Shown piece after piece: positions 35,701-47,700 of a stretch of DNA of 64,000 nt (position 1 is the first letter of the stretch; the number at the start of each line of letters is the position of its first letter). A program made the position numbers and the translations under genes. Source of the DNA: Litoditis marina (Eukaryota; Nematoda; Chromadorea; Rhabditida; Rhabditidae); contig OZ038434.1 of NCBI GenBank assembly GCA_964036275.1, positions 34,123,279-34,187,278 of the forward strand, written 5' to 3'. The notes beneath the pieces were generated by a model, which worked only from the letters and a program-made list of their open reading frames with translations, had not been told where the DNA came from and did not search any database.

Positions 35701-38700
35701 TCCTTCTCCATCTTCTTGCGCTTGTACTCTTCGAGGATCTTCTGTCTGCAAAATTAACTAGTTAACAAATTATATCGATAGAACAAAAACGTTCCTAATC
35801 TTCTTCCACTTTAAGGTCTTAACAACTTATGTAACACACCAGTAAGGTGTGAATACCCTACAAAACACGACCCCATTCATCATTACAAATCGATAAAAAT
35901 TCATACACTCTGCTTCAGAAATAGAAAACGTTAAATAATTCTAGAATTGTCGAAAAGAGCTCTGTTGAAGTCTGACTCGGACCAACCTCTGCACCTCCTT
36001 TTCCATCTTTCGCTGGTCGGCCGCCTCTCGTTTGGCTTCTTCCGCCCGACGACGCTCCTGATTACGCTGCTCGATCTGATCGATCTGTAAACAGCGGACA
36101 ATTATATTTCAACTTATGCACATTTAATTTGTGAACCGCGGGCAGTTAGGCCACAATCACACATTTTACGTCGACATCGAACGCCGGCGTCAATAGTGAA
36201 GAAACCCTTCGTGTCGACTCACCTGGTAATGACGCCGGAGTGAATATGCATATAGTTTATTCATTATCAACACCAGCGTTAAAAGTAGAGATACAAAGTA
36301 TGAATTCGGCCTTAGAGATGATATCAACCACAATTTATCTGTGACGAAACGCCATCAAATAGTTTATTACTGCTCAAACAATGATCCCGTCTCTTTGAAC
36401 AAACAGCAACTTGTTCCGCTTCATGAATTGTTCCAAACAACACAAAAAAAGGCGCAACACACAGGAGCTTCAATATAAGACGTTCAGATGTGGTTGTATT
36501 TCAAGCAGCTTCGTTTTAGGCAAAATTCGGTCAATCACGATAAAAGTTCCACCAATGGCGCGTGTTGCATTAACAAACAGACACACGTAAACAAATGAAT
36601 ATAACTGTGTATAAATAAAATATAAGCCAATAAAAACATAATTATAACTACCTTATTCTCAGACTCCTCCTTTCTTCGCATCGTCTTTGCCAGCAATGCC
36701 GCCTTCTTTGCTTCTCTGCGCTGTTCTGCCTGGAAGTCAAAACAAGTTGAGAGAGAACTTTTAATATTCACCACAAAATGTTCGCTTTTATCTTTATGCG
36801 AAACAAACGTGGAGAATCCGCAAAAGAGTGGTGAACATCTCTTTCCAAACTAAAATCGAACCGATTCTTCTCAAACCAGGTGGTTCGTTTCAAATCGAAC
36901 CAATTCGGGCCGACAAAAGTGGCCCGTACGGGACTCTTTCTGGTTCCCCCTTTCCTTTCAGAACTAGTACAACTTTCAAACATCAGTTCAACCAAGCTCA
37001 ACTGACAATCTTGTTTTGAGGTTTGAAGAGAACAGAAATGTCAAAAATGGTTCAATAAACACACAATTTCGCCGAAGTCGAAATTTAAAATCCAAAAAAC
37101 TGACAATCTTGTCAAAGTCCTCCGCCGCCTGATCGTCGGTGACCACGAACGCGGGACCCTGCACCGGAGCGGTCGACCTGTAACTGTGATACATATTAAT
37201 AAGCATTAGTGTTACATTAATATATTCAGAGTTTTATAAAGTATTATAAAACGTGATGTCGAAACCCAACTAAAAATCGTCGACAATCAGGTCATGAGAC
37301 CAAACTGCGAAATCAGGTGAATTGGGCGGGAAAAAAACCGCGTATTGGTCCAATTGACCGCGTTCAGAATCCGAACTTCAAATTCAAACTATATCTAGCC
37401 GTCCGACGTTAACTGTTTCGACCAAGAACCAAATTCTAATTGGTCAAGGTAAGTTGGGCAGTGGTTGACAACGATAACCACTGCCAAACTGAATCACGAA
37501 TAAATCTATTCTATTCTAACCAACCCAGCAGTATTGTCGCAAATACAGTTTTGACTAAAGACCAAATTATAATTAGTTGAAAAGAAAGCTCAGCTAACTT
37601 GTAAAAGTAAGTTAAGTAAAAAGACCACCCACCTAGCAGTAGTGGGTGTGTCGGTTCCATTCTGCCCATGTCCGTTGGTCGACTCGGGATCTCGCGGGGG
37701 TGAGCTGTGACTTGTCGCTGGTCCCGGGTCGGTTACTAAATGGGAAAATAATCGATAATGATGAATCAATATAATCAATAACAGGCTAGAATGGTGAATA
37801 ACTGCGACTAGTGGCCGCTCCCGTGATGGTTACAAGTTAAAAGGAACCAGTTTATCTTTTCAAATACGTGAATCATCATAGTGTTGCATCAAAAAAGCTC
37901 AGTTTTCTCGATTTTGGCAAAAATGAGACCGTTAGACAACCTTTTCAGGTGATTTAGCCAAGCTGGTATATCAGTGAAAACCCTGCTGTTTCTCAGTCGC
38001 TTCCGGTCCAACTTATCCATCTCCCGACTTTTTGCTTATTTTCGAGTAGATCGGCCATCCTAATACCCCAATATCGATCGACTGAGAAGAAACACAAAAC
38101 AAACAAACGAACCCTGTTGTTTCTCGGCGGCCTCCGGCCCAACCGATCCGTCTCGCGACTTTCTTGGCAGGGTGCCAACAGACGAGGGGACCGGAGAACG
38201 ACGCTGCGCTTGGGCTGGCAGCTCCTGGAAAATGACAATAGAATATTTATTGAACTGAACATTCAAAAGAAATCTAGTAGAAAAAATAACTACACACTTC
38301 CTAATTAACGCATTTGATGAAAATTGAACCAAACTTTGGTTTCAGACGACTTCCCGGTTAACCGCCCATCTAACCGGAAACCGAGGTCACCCAAAAACTA
38401 CCCGGTTACATATGGGTTCGCCAATTCCTGATCGTGTACTCTATTCAATTAATATCGCTCAACTTACACTGCTATCGGGTACCACTGGGACCAGATCCGG
38501 GTGGTTCACTAGATCCATTTCGTGTTTGATGAAGGTCTGGTTTTCCCACGTGCGACGGGGTCGTGGACGCTCGGCACCCTGCGAACATGCACAATAAAGT
38601 TATAAAGTACATAAATAGTACTGAATGTGCATAGATAAAGATGTTTTCTTAATAATAAAAAGTTGTATTCGAGTCCGTTCTATGCCATCGCGACAACTCC

Positions 38701-41700
38701 AATAACAAACCTTTGAACTAAACTGTGGGAAGGGTATCAAATGTGAAGTTTTCCTTGCCAAAACTAGATTTTTCCAAAATTGAGGTAACCGGTTTTCATA
38801 CACCAGTAAGGTCTGACTGAGCGACAAAAAGTAATCCGTTTTTCGATATAGACACGTGAAAATTTAGGATTTTTCCAAAAAAAGTAGACCGATTTTCATC
38901 TTTTCGGCTGGAAAGTAGACGGCTTTTCGAACTTTTCTGCCTATCCGGACAACCTTGCGGCTGTATGCCGGTTTTATGAACGCTTATTTTTGATCAATCA
39001 TTTTGAATTATTCCAAAACTCCCAGTCCCTACCCTTCTTTCTCTAACATCAATTACGAGCCATACACGTTGTCCAGCCGCGCTCAAATTAGAAATTTACG
39101 GTTATGACGCGCCGGCTGCCTCGTAAAAATGCACATCCGCGAGGGTGGGAACAAGAAAACCAACATTCAAGCATTCCGTGAGCGTTGGGCGAATTCGTTG
39201 GATGGTTCATTCGTTCATTGATTCACGCGTTTATTCAAATTCGCCATTCTAAACTATCCTAGTTGGTTAACTTTACTGCCTAAACATCACTTCTGACCAT
39301 CTTTTCAGTTTAGCTCTAGGCTCTAGCTCCATGTAAGCTACAAAAGCATTGTAAAATGTGTCTCTCTGAAGCTTTTTGGCAACCTTTGAGCAAGTCGAGA
39401 ACCGTTGCCACTACAATGAACAACCATCCCGATTTCACCCAAATCTCACTGATGAATGAAAAGCTACTATTACATTGTGACCCTATCTCTAGAATAATAT
39501 TGTATGTTTTCAAACCAGGTTTTGCAGTTTGCACAAAAGTACGTCAACACGAACCGCTTTATAGGTCATTCCCCAGTTGGTCAGATTCCGGTTCAACTCG
39601 AGTGGAGGGTCCAGACGACTAGAGGAGGCCTGAAAAATGAAAAGTATAGAGAATGACCAAAACTGAGTGATAGTGTTGTAGTTTGGACTTGAAGCACAGA
39701 ATTACAATTGCCCGAAATCCAATCTAACAAGCAACAGCACATTCTCGAACCGTTACTTTCTGTATAGTTAAACTTTCTTTTTAATAGTAATAAAATCATC
39801 AATTTAGTGGAATGAGATAACTTTAGTAAGTTTAACCCAATATCCATTCAGCCATAACACGTTTTTTAGTGGAAGAAAAACACCAAACACCACTCACATC
39901 ACTATTGTGCAGGCGGAACGTGCCACCACCAGACGCGGGGGCGTCAAATCCGTTGGGCGGCCGGTTTTCCGGCGTTCCGGCGTACGAATAGGCTCCGCCT
40001 CCCGGAGCGGTCTGAATTGGCATCGCGCCAGACTGCGAATGATACGCTTGCGGCTGCGGACTCGTATTGTACGGCGGCAGGTCGCCGCCCATTTGCGGTG
40101 GTGGTGCGTAGGCGGCTGGCTGCAAGCAGAAAACGGAAATAAAGTACAACTAGATGCATCATACATCGCCATTGTTTCTTATATAAACTTGTGAATTAAA
40201 AACCGGAATAGCATTGCGTGAAAATCACATTTTTGGAGAGATCGCAGCTCGAAAACGTGAGCAAGGATAACAGCGATCGTTCGGCGTGCACCTCAATTTA
40301 TGGGCAGTGAAATTATCCACAATCAACATGTTTTTCCCCGAAACCATCCCGCAAAAGCTAGCTATATACGATATGATCTTTGTTCTTTGATCTCACCTGT
40401 CCATATGCCATATTCCCCAGTGGCTGCTGCATTTGCTGCTGCTGCTGCGGGTGCATTGGGAAGCCGTTGGCAGCGTGTGCAGACTGGTGCATCTGACAAA
40501 GAAGAAAAGCATGTGACGTGAAGTTAAGAAGAAAAACGAATCAGAGATGTAGTTTGTAGTTTGAACTTTAACCCAGAATAACATTCAGATGCGCAAATTT
40601 GAAAACTGCTGTTTGCATATCAAACTACAACTCATACGATATTATCACATATTTGATATTTCGAACCATTCAGCTTCGCTAGCGATCCGAATTCCAAGAC
40701 TGTGCAAAGCATAAATATCGATCGAGCAGCAGCTGAATCCCAAGTTTTCTTTTTCGTCCAACCGTTCTCACAAATCATCTGCCAAGTTCCATGTGAAACG
40801 TTCATAAAGATTGCTATCGTGAAAAAAATGGTTTCTTTCACGAGCACATCGTAAAAAATGGTTTCTTTCACGAGCACATCGTAAAAAATGGTTTCTTTCA
40901 TGAGCACATCGTAAAAATGGTTTCTTTCACGAAAATTCAGCAGTTTTGTAATTTCCAAATTTCCTCTCGAAATGTTATATCACAATCGAAAACGAACCAA
41001 TGAGAATCCCTGCTGCTGTTGTTGGGGGTATTGTACCATGCCTGGTTGCGGCTGTTGACCGTATCCAGAATAACCGTCCAATTGTGCCGGTGAACCGTAA
41101 CTCGGCGGCGGCGCTCCCCTCATTTGACCTGAAAAATAAGTCATAGTTACGTTCGGAGTAAAATTCTGAATCCTAGGCATTGCTCACAACTCACATTTTC
41201 AAGTCTTTCTTAATCTTTCAATTTGAAAACTTGCAAAATACGTTCAAATTTAACGTTATTAGTTCACGTTTAAACTTACACACAGCAAAAATGAAAACCA
41301 AATTCAATGAAATCCCAACTTGCCCCACCTTGCTGTTGTGCCATTTGCTGCTGATAATCGTATTGCGGGGGCACTTGACCGGGCAGATAGTTGATCATTC
41401 CGTTGCTCAGACTGGATCGCATCTGTAACGGAGAATGTACTAAACTTTGTTAACTCGAAAACACGAAACTCGGATTTTCTAAAAAACAATCTTGCGAAAT
41501 GTCAACAAACGTCATATTTAGAGTTTCAAAGGTATAAAAAGTATTCGAAACCAGGCTGATTTCTGCATTTTTCGAAAGATGTTCCCCGAATTCGGCAACA
41601 CTATGCGCGTTTTTCGGTAGATTCCATTTCTAGATCATACTGGCCCCGTGAACTCGGGAAACACCATCAAACTTGTGTAGTAGATTTTTTCCAAAAACTT

Positions 41701-44700
41701 GCCAAAATAATGCGTATTTTTCGATAGATTCCATTACTTTACATTTCAGAGAGGTTTCAGATCTCGAGAAACTTTGTGATCCCCCCCTGAATTGGTGTAA
41801 TGTCACAAAAAACCAACCGGAATCTGAGGCTGGGCGTAGTGGCTTTGTCCCTGTTGTTGTCCATAGAAGTCGTACGGCTGTTGTTGTTGTTGTTGAGAAT
41901 ATCCGGCCTGGAAAAAAATTATCTATTGCTTGGCATTCGGAATATCACATATCATTCTGAAAGGGGTGAGTGAATGCACGAAATGCATATTTCATGCGCC
42001 CTCCCAGCTGAAAAAATAAATAATTCAATTCGCATTCATTTGGAAACTTATTACTTGCTATACAAAAATGCACTTCATAACACATGCTGCAGCACAAACG
42101 ACCAAAACAAACAACTGAGTTTAATCTACAGTCAACCAACCAACCTGTGACATTCCATGGGGTAGGGTTCCGTATTCTGGCCTGGCTGATGCTGGTCCGG
42201 AAGGCAAATCTGCAAATAAGATTGACCGAATAGCCAGAAAATTCCATGAACGTCAAAATATTTTTCGTCAAAATCAAAAAAAAATGGTCTGTTGTCATGG
42301 AAAATTATGAAATCACGACTCTTTGATGAAAAACGAATAAATCAACCAAATATGGTGCAATCTACCACTCGTGGTTACAATTAGAAAAGCCAACCAATCT
42401 GATACACGCTCGGTTGACTGAGCGCCCGACCGCCCATGCCAAACTGATGCATACCCTAAATGCTCAGCGTTTTGAGAACCCCCCCCCCCCCGTTTTTGGT
42501 CCGAAGATTTGGGCAAACCCCCCCCCTCCTCAAAAATTGTCTGATTTAGCGATTTTCTAAATTAATGGCAAAACCCCCTTATAATGGCTGAGGGGGAGGG
42601 CGAAACCCCCCTGTTTGAAAAAGTCACAACTCTGAGGCATTTAGGGTATGAACTGATGATGCTAAAGCTCACTCTGCCCCGCGAACCAAGTTTAACAAAG
42701 TGTCAAAGTGACCAAATATGATGAAAACTTGTAAAACCAACCAACTACGATTGTAAAACTTGTTAAACCAACCAATTATGATGAAAATTTGTAAAACCAA
42801 CCAATCTGATACACGCTCGGCTGACTGAGCGCCCGTCCTCCCATGCCAAACTGGTGATGTGGCGGTTGGGGTTCTCCTCGCAACTCGGCGAACTTTGACT
42901 CGAGACTCTCCAACTTTTGGTTCATCAGCTCGATGAGCTTAGAGTTGGGAGAGTCCGAGACCGGGGGAGGGGGAGCCTGGAAGGGAGAGGTTTATAACAG
43001 AATATATTACAACAGAATGTGAAATTTATAGAATATAAAGTTTATGGGATTTAATTAGTTAACAATATATTGATACATAAAAGACGACGAAAGTGTCTGG
43101 TACGTTCTCTACATATATCCCTCTCACCTACACGTAAGACATGACTACTCTACAGAAAAGAAACTGTTTTTAGATTCAAATGCGTGAAAATCCATGACTT
43201 CGCATCAAAAATAGTGAAATTCCCATGGTTTTGGCAAAATAGAAGTGCTTTCCTGAATTTTCGGCAAGATTTGAAAATTTTCAGATTTTCGCTCAAGAAT
43301 GTTCTCCATTCTCACCTGTCTGGCCTGGTTCATCACAGCAAAAAAGGCCGCCTTTCCCTTCTCAAGTCGCTCTGATTCATTTACAGTGCTGAAAAAAGGT
43401 AGCATTTGTAATTTATTTTTGACACTAATATACAAAAATGAAGAAAAAATACTGTTTTTCGCTTAAAAAACGTCGACCTACGCGTTTTTGTATCATTTGT
43501 TGCCGATTTAGGCTAGAAAGGAGCCCGTTCTCTGCATATTTCCGACTATTTGGGGGTAAGTATGGATACTAAAACATGGCCAACCTCTGCATCTGTTTTC
43601 TCCGTTCATGTTCCCTCCTCTTCTCCTCCAATTGAAGTCTGACCGAGGCTGCCGGGAGAGAGTCGCTCCTCGTGTAGTGACCACTCATCTGAGACACGTT
43701 GCCGCTGGAGCCCGAGTCGGCCTGCAATTGGAAGTGTTACTATTTTGTATTTTGTAAGCTCAAATAGCTGGGTAAACTATTTGAATTTGAACCAACTTCA
43801 AAGACCACATTCTGAAGTTACGGCATTACAAATTAGACCGAATGCACATAGCTGATCACACGCGGTTTGTCAGTGGCTAAATATTATATATGGGTGACAA
43901 ACTTAGATGACACGTATATGTGGTCATGCACCAGTAAGGTCTGACTGAGCGACAAAAAGTAAGCCGTTTTCAAATGTGAACACGTGAAAATTTACAATTT
44001 TTCATCAAAGGTAGACCGATTTTCATGTTTTCGGCTGAAAAGTAGTCCGTTTTTCGAATTTGTCTGACTAATCAGACAACCTTGCTGGTGTATGTATGTG
44101 GTAACTGTACCTGATTGAGTTGTCCAAAGTTGGTCACGTTTCCGCCCCACTGCTGCTCCGGAGTTCGTTGTGAAACGTTCGTCCTGGAATAGAAACAAAC
44201 AAAAGTTACTCCCCTCACCCAACCGTATATTCCCTTCAAAAAGGGAACCAATCGTCAACAAATTCCAGGTTGAGCAGCAAAGAGGTTTTTTTTTGGATAT
44301 TTCTCAACGTTTGCCCAAGCAAGACCACCAGCAACTGATATGACATCGTTCGAAACTGCACTGTTAAATTTTCCTAGCAAAGTCCAAATCACGAATTTCG
44401 AACCAGAAATAAGTAACATAACAAACCTGTTGCTGAACAGACTGTCCTGACTCATTACGCTCATGCTCCTTCCGGGACTCTGCGAGACCTGCACATTGTG
44501 GAACGGGTGCCGAACTCTGTAGGAGAAACAACATTTTATTATATTCTGACTTTATATGTTCTACTTACTACTATTAAATTCGCTTTCTAATACTTTATTT
44601 TAACTACACATGATTTACCCAACAATTTCTTACTCTAAGTCTAAAACGCAGTTATAAAGTTCGCTGCTTTCCAAAAAAACCTATACGTTTGATGTTGCGG

Positions 44701-47700
44701 CATCCCGCTGTGTTTGTAGTTCGATCCCAGTCGTTTTTCGGTCAAAAACCGGAATTCGTGAATTATGGGTAACTACAACGACAGTTTCGTCTCTCCCTAT
44801 ACTTTCCACTTCGCATCTAGGTGAATGATGGCTTTTGACGGCTGGAGGTCGAAATGCTAGCAGTATGAACAACTTACGTATGTAGCCCATATAATAATAT
44901 AATAACCAATATATAAAACTATCTGAAATATACCGTACCTGGGTGGATGTGGGCTTCTGGCAGCCTGATTGGCGGCTCGTAGGGCTGGAATGGGAACGGC
45001 CTGGATGGGCACAAATCGACGGGGCGACTGGGGGATCTCGGGTTGGAGGGGCACTGGAAATACAACAAATAATGTACTTGCTATTCAATCCGTCACTTTT
45101 CGTATTGCTACATTTCAATCCATGAAACATGGGCTACCCAACAGAATAATCCAAACGCTGGACTTAAAGTAGGACGATTACGTGGACCCATTTCGTGTCA
45201 ACGGTCCTTTAAACTGCAATTGAAAAAGGTATTGCAGTTTGAAGGACTGAACCGTTGCGCGCACTGAAAGCGCAATAGAATAATGTAGTTGCTATTTAAT
45301 CTCATATCAGCAATAAAGGACTGTTCTACAGAAAAGTAATCCGCTATTGGTTAATACACGTAAAACCTGAAACTTGTCACTTTCCCTAATGTACCCATGT
45401 TAGCGAGTAGGAGGAGCCTGATTATTTGTACCTTTTTTGGGTTCCCGGGTCCCCGCCTACTCGAACGTCGGACAACTCATGCGTCTATTCAATCCGTCAC
45501 TTTTCCGTCTTCCGATTTTCACTACTATTAACAAAAAATTGGAGCAAATGCAACTAAGCGATTTTTGAATATTACAAACTAACTTCTCAATTTCATGTGA
45601 TTTACTGATAAAGAAAAAAGCGAACAAATAGATAATAAACAAACCTATCGGCTCCGGTTCGAACAGATCAAACAATTCGGCCAGAAACACATTGACATTC
45701 ATCTGCATACAATCGTGGAGATAGACCAGATCTTCCACTTCAAAGTGAAACGGATTGCGCGGAAGGGCATTGTGACAGAATTCCCTGGAAAAAAATATTA
45801 TTATTAATAAGTGTATTATTATATTGAACGATATTATATTATCTAACACTACCAAAACGATTTTATAAAAAAAGGTATTTATAGTAACCTCTATTCAACT
45901 AAAATTGATGGGGCTCAATGCTCAAACAGTAGGCTACTTAAAGCAGGACGGTAATGTGGACCAATCCCTTGTCGACGGTCCTTTAAACTGCATTTGAAAC
46001 ATGTATTGCAGTTTAAAGGACTGAAGCGTTGGGATTAGACCACATAATCGTCCTTCTTCTAAGAGGGAGGTAGTTTTTAGTGGAAAATAAATGTATAAAA
46101 ACAAAACGTACCTCAACAGCGTGATGTTGTACTGGCACTCAGGGTTGGTGAAGTCACGGCCAAAATTGAAGAAAATGTCTGAAATGGAATCAAAATCAGT
46201 GAAAACATGAGGCTAACCGTCCGCAGGATCTCAGCTAACAGGGTCACGATTTGATGCATGCACTTGTACATTCCAACTTCGGACGAGTTCAAAAATACAA
46301 AAATGTACGAATTTTGTTCACGGAGCTGAGAAGCACCCGTTTTCGATTGTATATAGTTTGTTTCACCAATCGATGACTTTCTACAGTAATCTTTCAAAAA
46401 TTCAAACGCATTTATCCAATCAACAAACAGACTTTTAGATTCACGGTTTTTTATGCTTGTAGTAAATAGTGTGGAAAACGAAATCACAAAGTTTAAACTA
46501 TTCATAATACCTACAAAATATGAAACATTTACTCGAAAGATTTACAATCTTACTGTAGAGGGCTATTGTTCCGTGAAACAGACTATACCTCAAATGTCAT
46601 ATTGACCAGTTGTTCAGAATATTGAGATTGGTATACAGTCCCAACCTCCCAACCACTACCTCTCCACCAAACCCCAAACCAACACTAAATGACTCTAAAT
46701 AACACCAAACCAACCCTGTATATTCATCTCGTGTTGTCGATAGAAGGCCACCACCGTGCATAGACATTGTCCGTCGCTCAACTCATCGTACAGGTCCTCC
46801 ATCTCGGGGATGGTACCACCATCCGCGTCCGTGCCTGGAATACCACCAAGTTACCGGAACATCAAACAACTGGGTGGGATAGTGTTGATCATGCGTAAAA
46901 TACCCCCTCATTTTGATGTTGACTGATGGTCACTTTTGCCCGGTTTTGACCGGGGCATGCTCACACTTTGGGGTAATGTTACAGATTCTCGGCGAAATTA
47001 ACAAAATTCTCGTGTTTTTCAATGACATATGCTTACTATCGGAGGATGCTCATGCTCACATTGTTCGACCAGATGTGAACCTTCAGACTCGAAGTATTGA
47101 ACTCTTTTTCATGTTTCAGACTATGTGAACTTGCGGCTTCAAATCGGCTACAAAAACAATGGCTCGGGGGATAGGAAAACAAAATAACGACGAAAAATAT
47201 CGATATTCCGCACCGTTTTAGTAACAGTTTTGAAGATTGATCAACATTTCGTATCTTTTCGAAAAGTTCTGCCAAGTCATTCGAAAACTACTATGATTGT
47301 TTTGGGGAATAAATAAACAAACAAACAACAACAACAACAACAACAAAAACCAACATTTCAGCTGAATCTGCGCCCTCTCGACCTCGTCCCTAACCAGAAG
47401 ACAGATCTTGTTGATCCAGAATAGAAGGGCATCCACTGGGTCCATCGGCCGCTCCCGATCTTCCACGGAGGTGTGCCGGCTGGAAATAACTTTATTCATG
47501 TATCTTTTATTAATAAATTTATTTATCAAATAGAACTAAAATAACACTTGTTTTTAGCGAATCATGACAAAAACACTTCTTTAAAAGAAACCGAACTGTT
47601 GTCCAAAAGGCTATACGTTCTTCAATCGAAACGCGTTTCCCAAGCAATCCTATACGGTGTATCGTGTATGTCGTTTGATTCCACTGTATTTGTAGTTTGA

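Larger units (their letters stand above)
32760..36729 (-). other. ptrn-1: ptrn-1 exons 27-34: coiled coil and CKK domain
   Basis: Exons: 27 36652-36729; 28 35987-36084; 29 35619-35745; 30 35174-35273; 31 34640-34749; 32 34045-34140; 33 33188-33264; 34 32760-32901. Exons 27-29 encode a highly charged Arg/Lys/Glu helix (residues about 921-1000). Exons 31-34 encode the CKK domain: HKLFAKAVSKSNRSQIVNAL, an ILPGAVND turn, KHFLVLFRDHKCQYRGLY, then FSQIPVKHLGATTDGFSIHD and a conserved-looking Trp in the tail. CKK is the lattice-binding module that recognises the microtubule minus end. Exon 30 joins exon 31 in frame only if its donor is GTAGGT at 35173, not the GTTGCA three bases downstream. Confidence 0.93.
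37105..43721 (-). other. ptrn-1: ptrn-1 exons 13-26: coiled-coil and Gln/Pro-rich linker
   Basis: Exons: 13 43585-43721; 14 43316-43388; 15 42802-42976; 16 42145-42209; 17 41818-41907; 18 41329-41422; 19 40998-41128; 20 40397-40492; 21 39898-40119; 22 39555-39629; 23 38468-38578; 24 38113-38224; 25 37633-37735; 26 37105-37177. They encode residues about 402-920. Exon 13 ends in a charged helix (LEEKRREHERRKQMQ), and exon 15 has a short heptad-like helix (KLIELMNQKLESLESKF). Exons 17-20 carry CAA/CAG runs that encode short Gln tracts; exon 21 is Pro/Gly/Ala-rich. Such linkers are disordered in CAMSAPs and variable between species, so this is where predicted exon use is least certain. Exon 15 has a possible alternative copy at 42395-42455. 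Confidence 0.85.

Noticed and set aside
39907..40194. Plus-strand ORF of 95 codons
   Set aside because: Antisense shadow of ptrn-1 exon 21, which explains the GC-rich open frame.
40815..40935. CRISPR-like direct repeats
   Set aside because: Units are contiguous with no unique spacers and lie in an intron of a eukaryotic gene; this is a minisatellite.
41957..42008. Extra ptrn-1 exon between exons 16 and 17
   Set aside because: There is a fair acceptor and an open frame, but no GT donor at a usable position, and exons 16 and 17 already join in phase.
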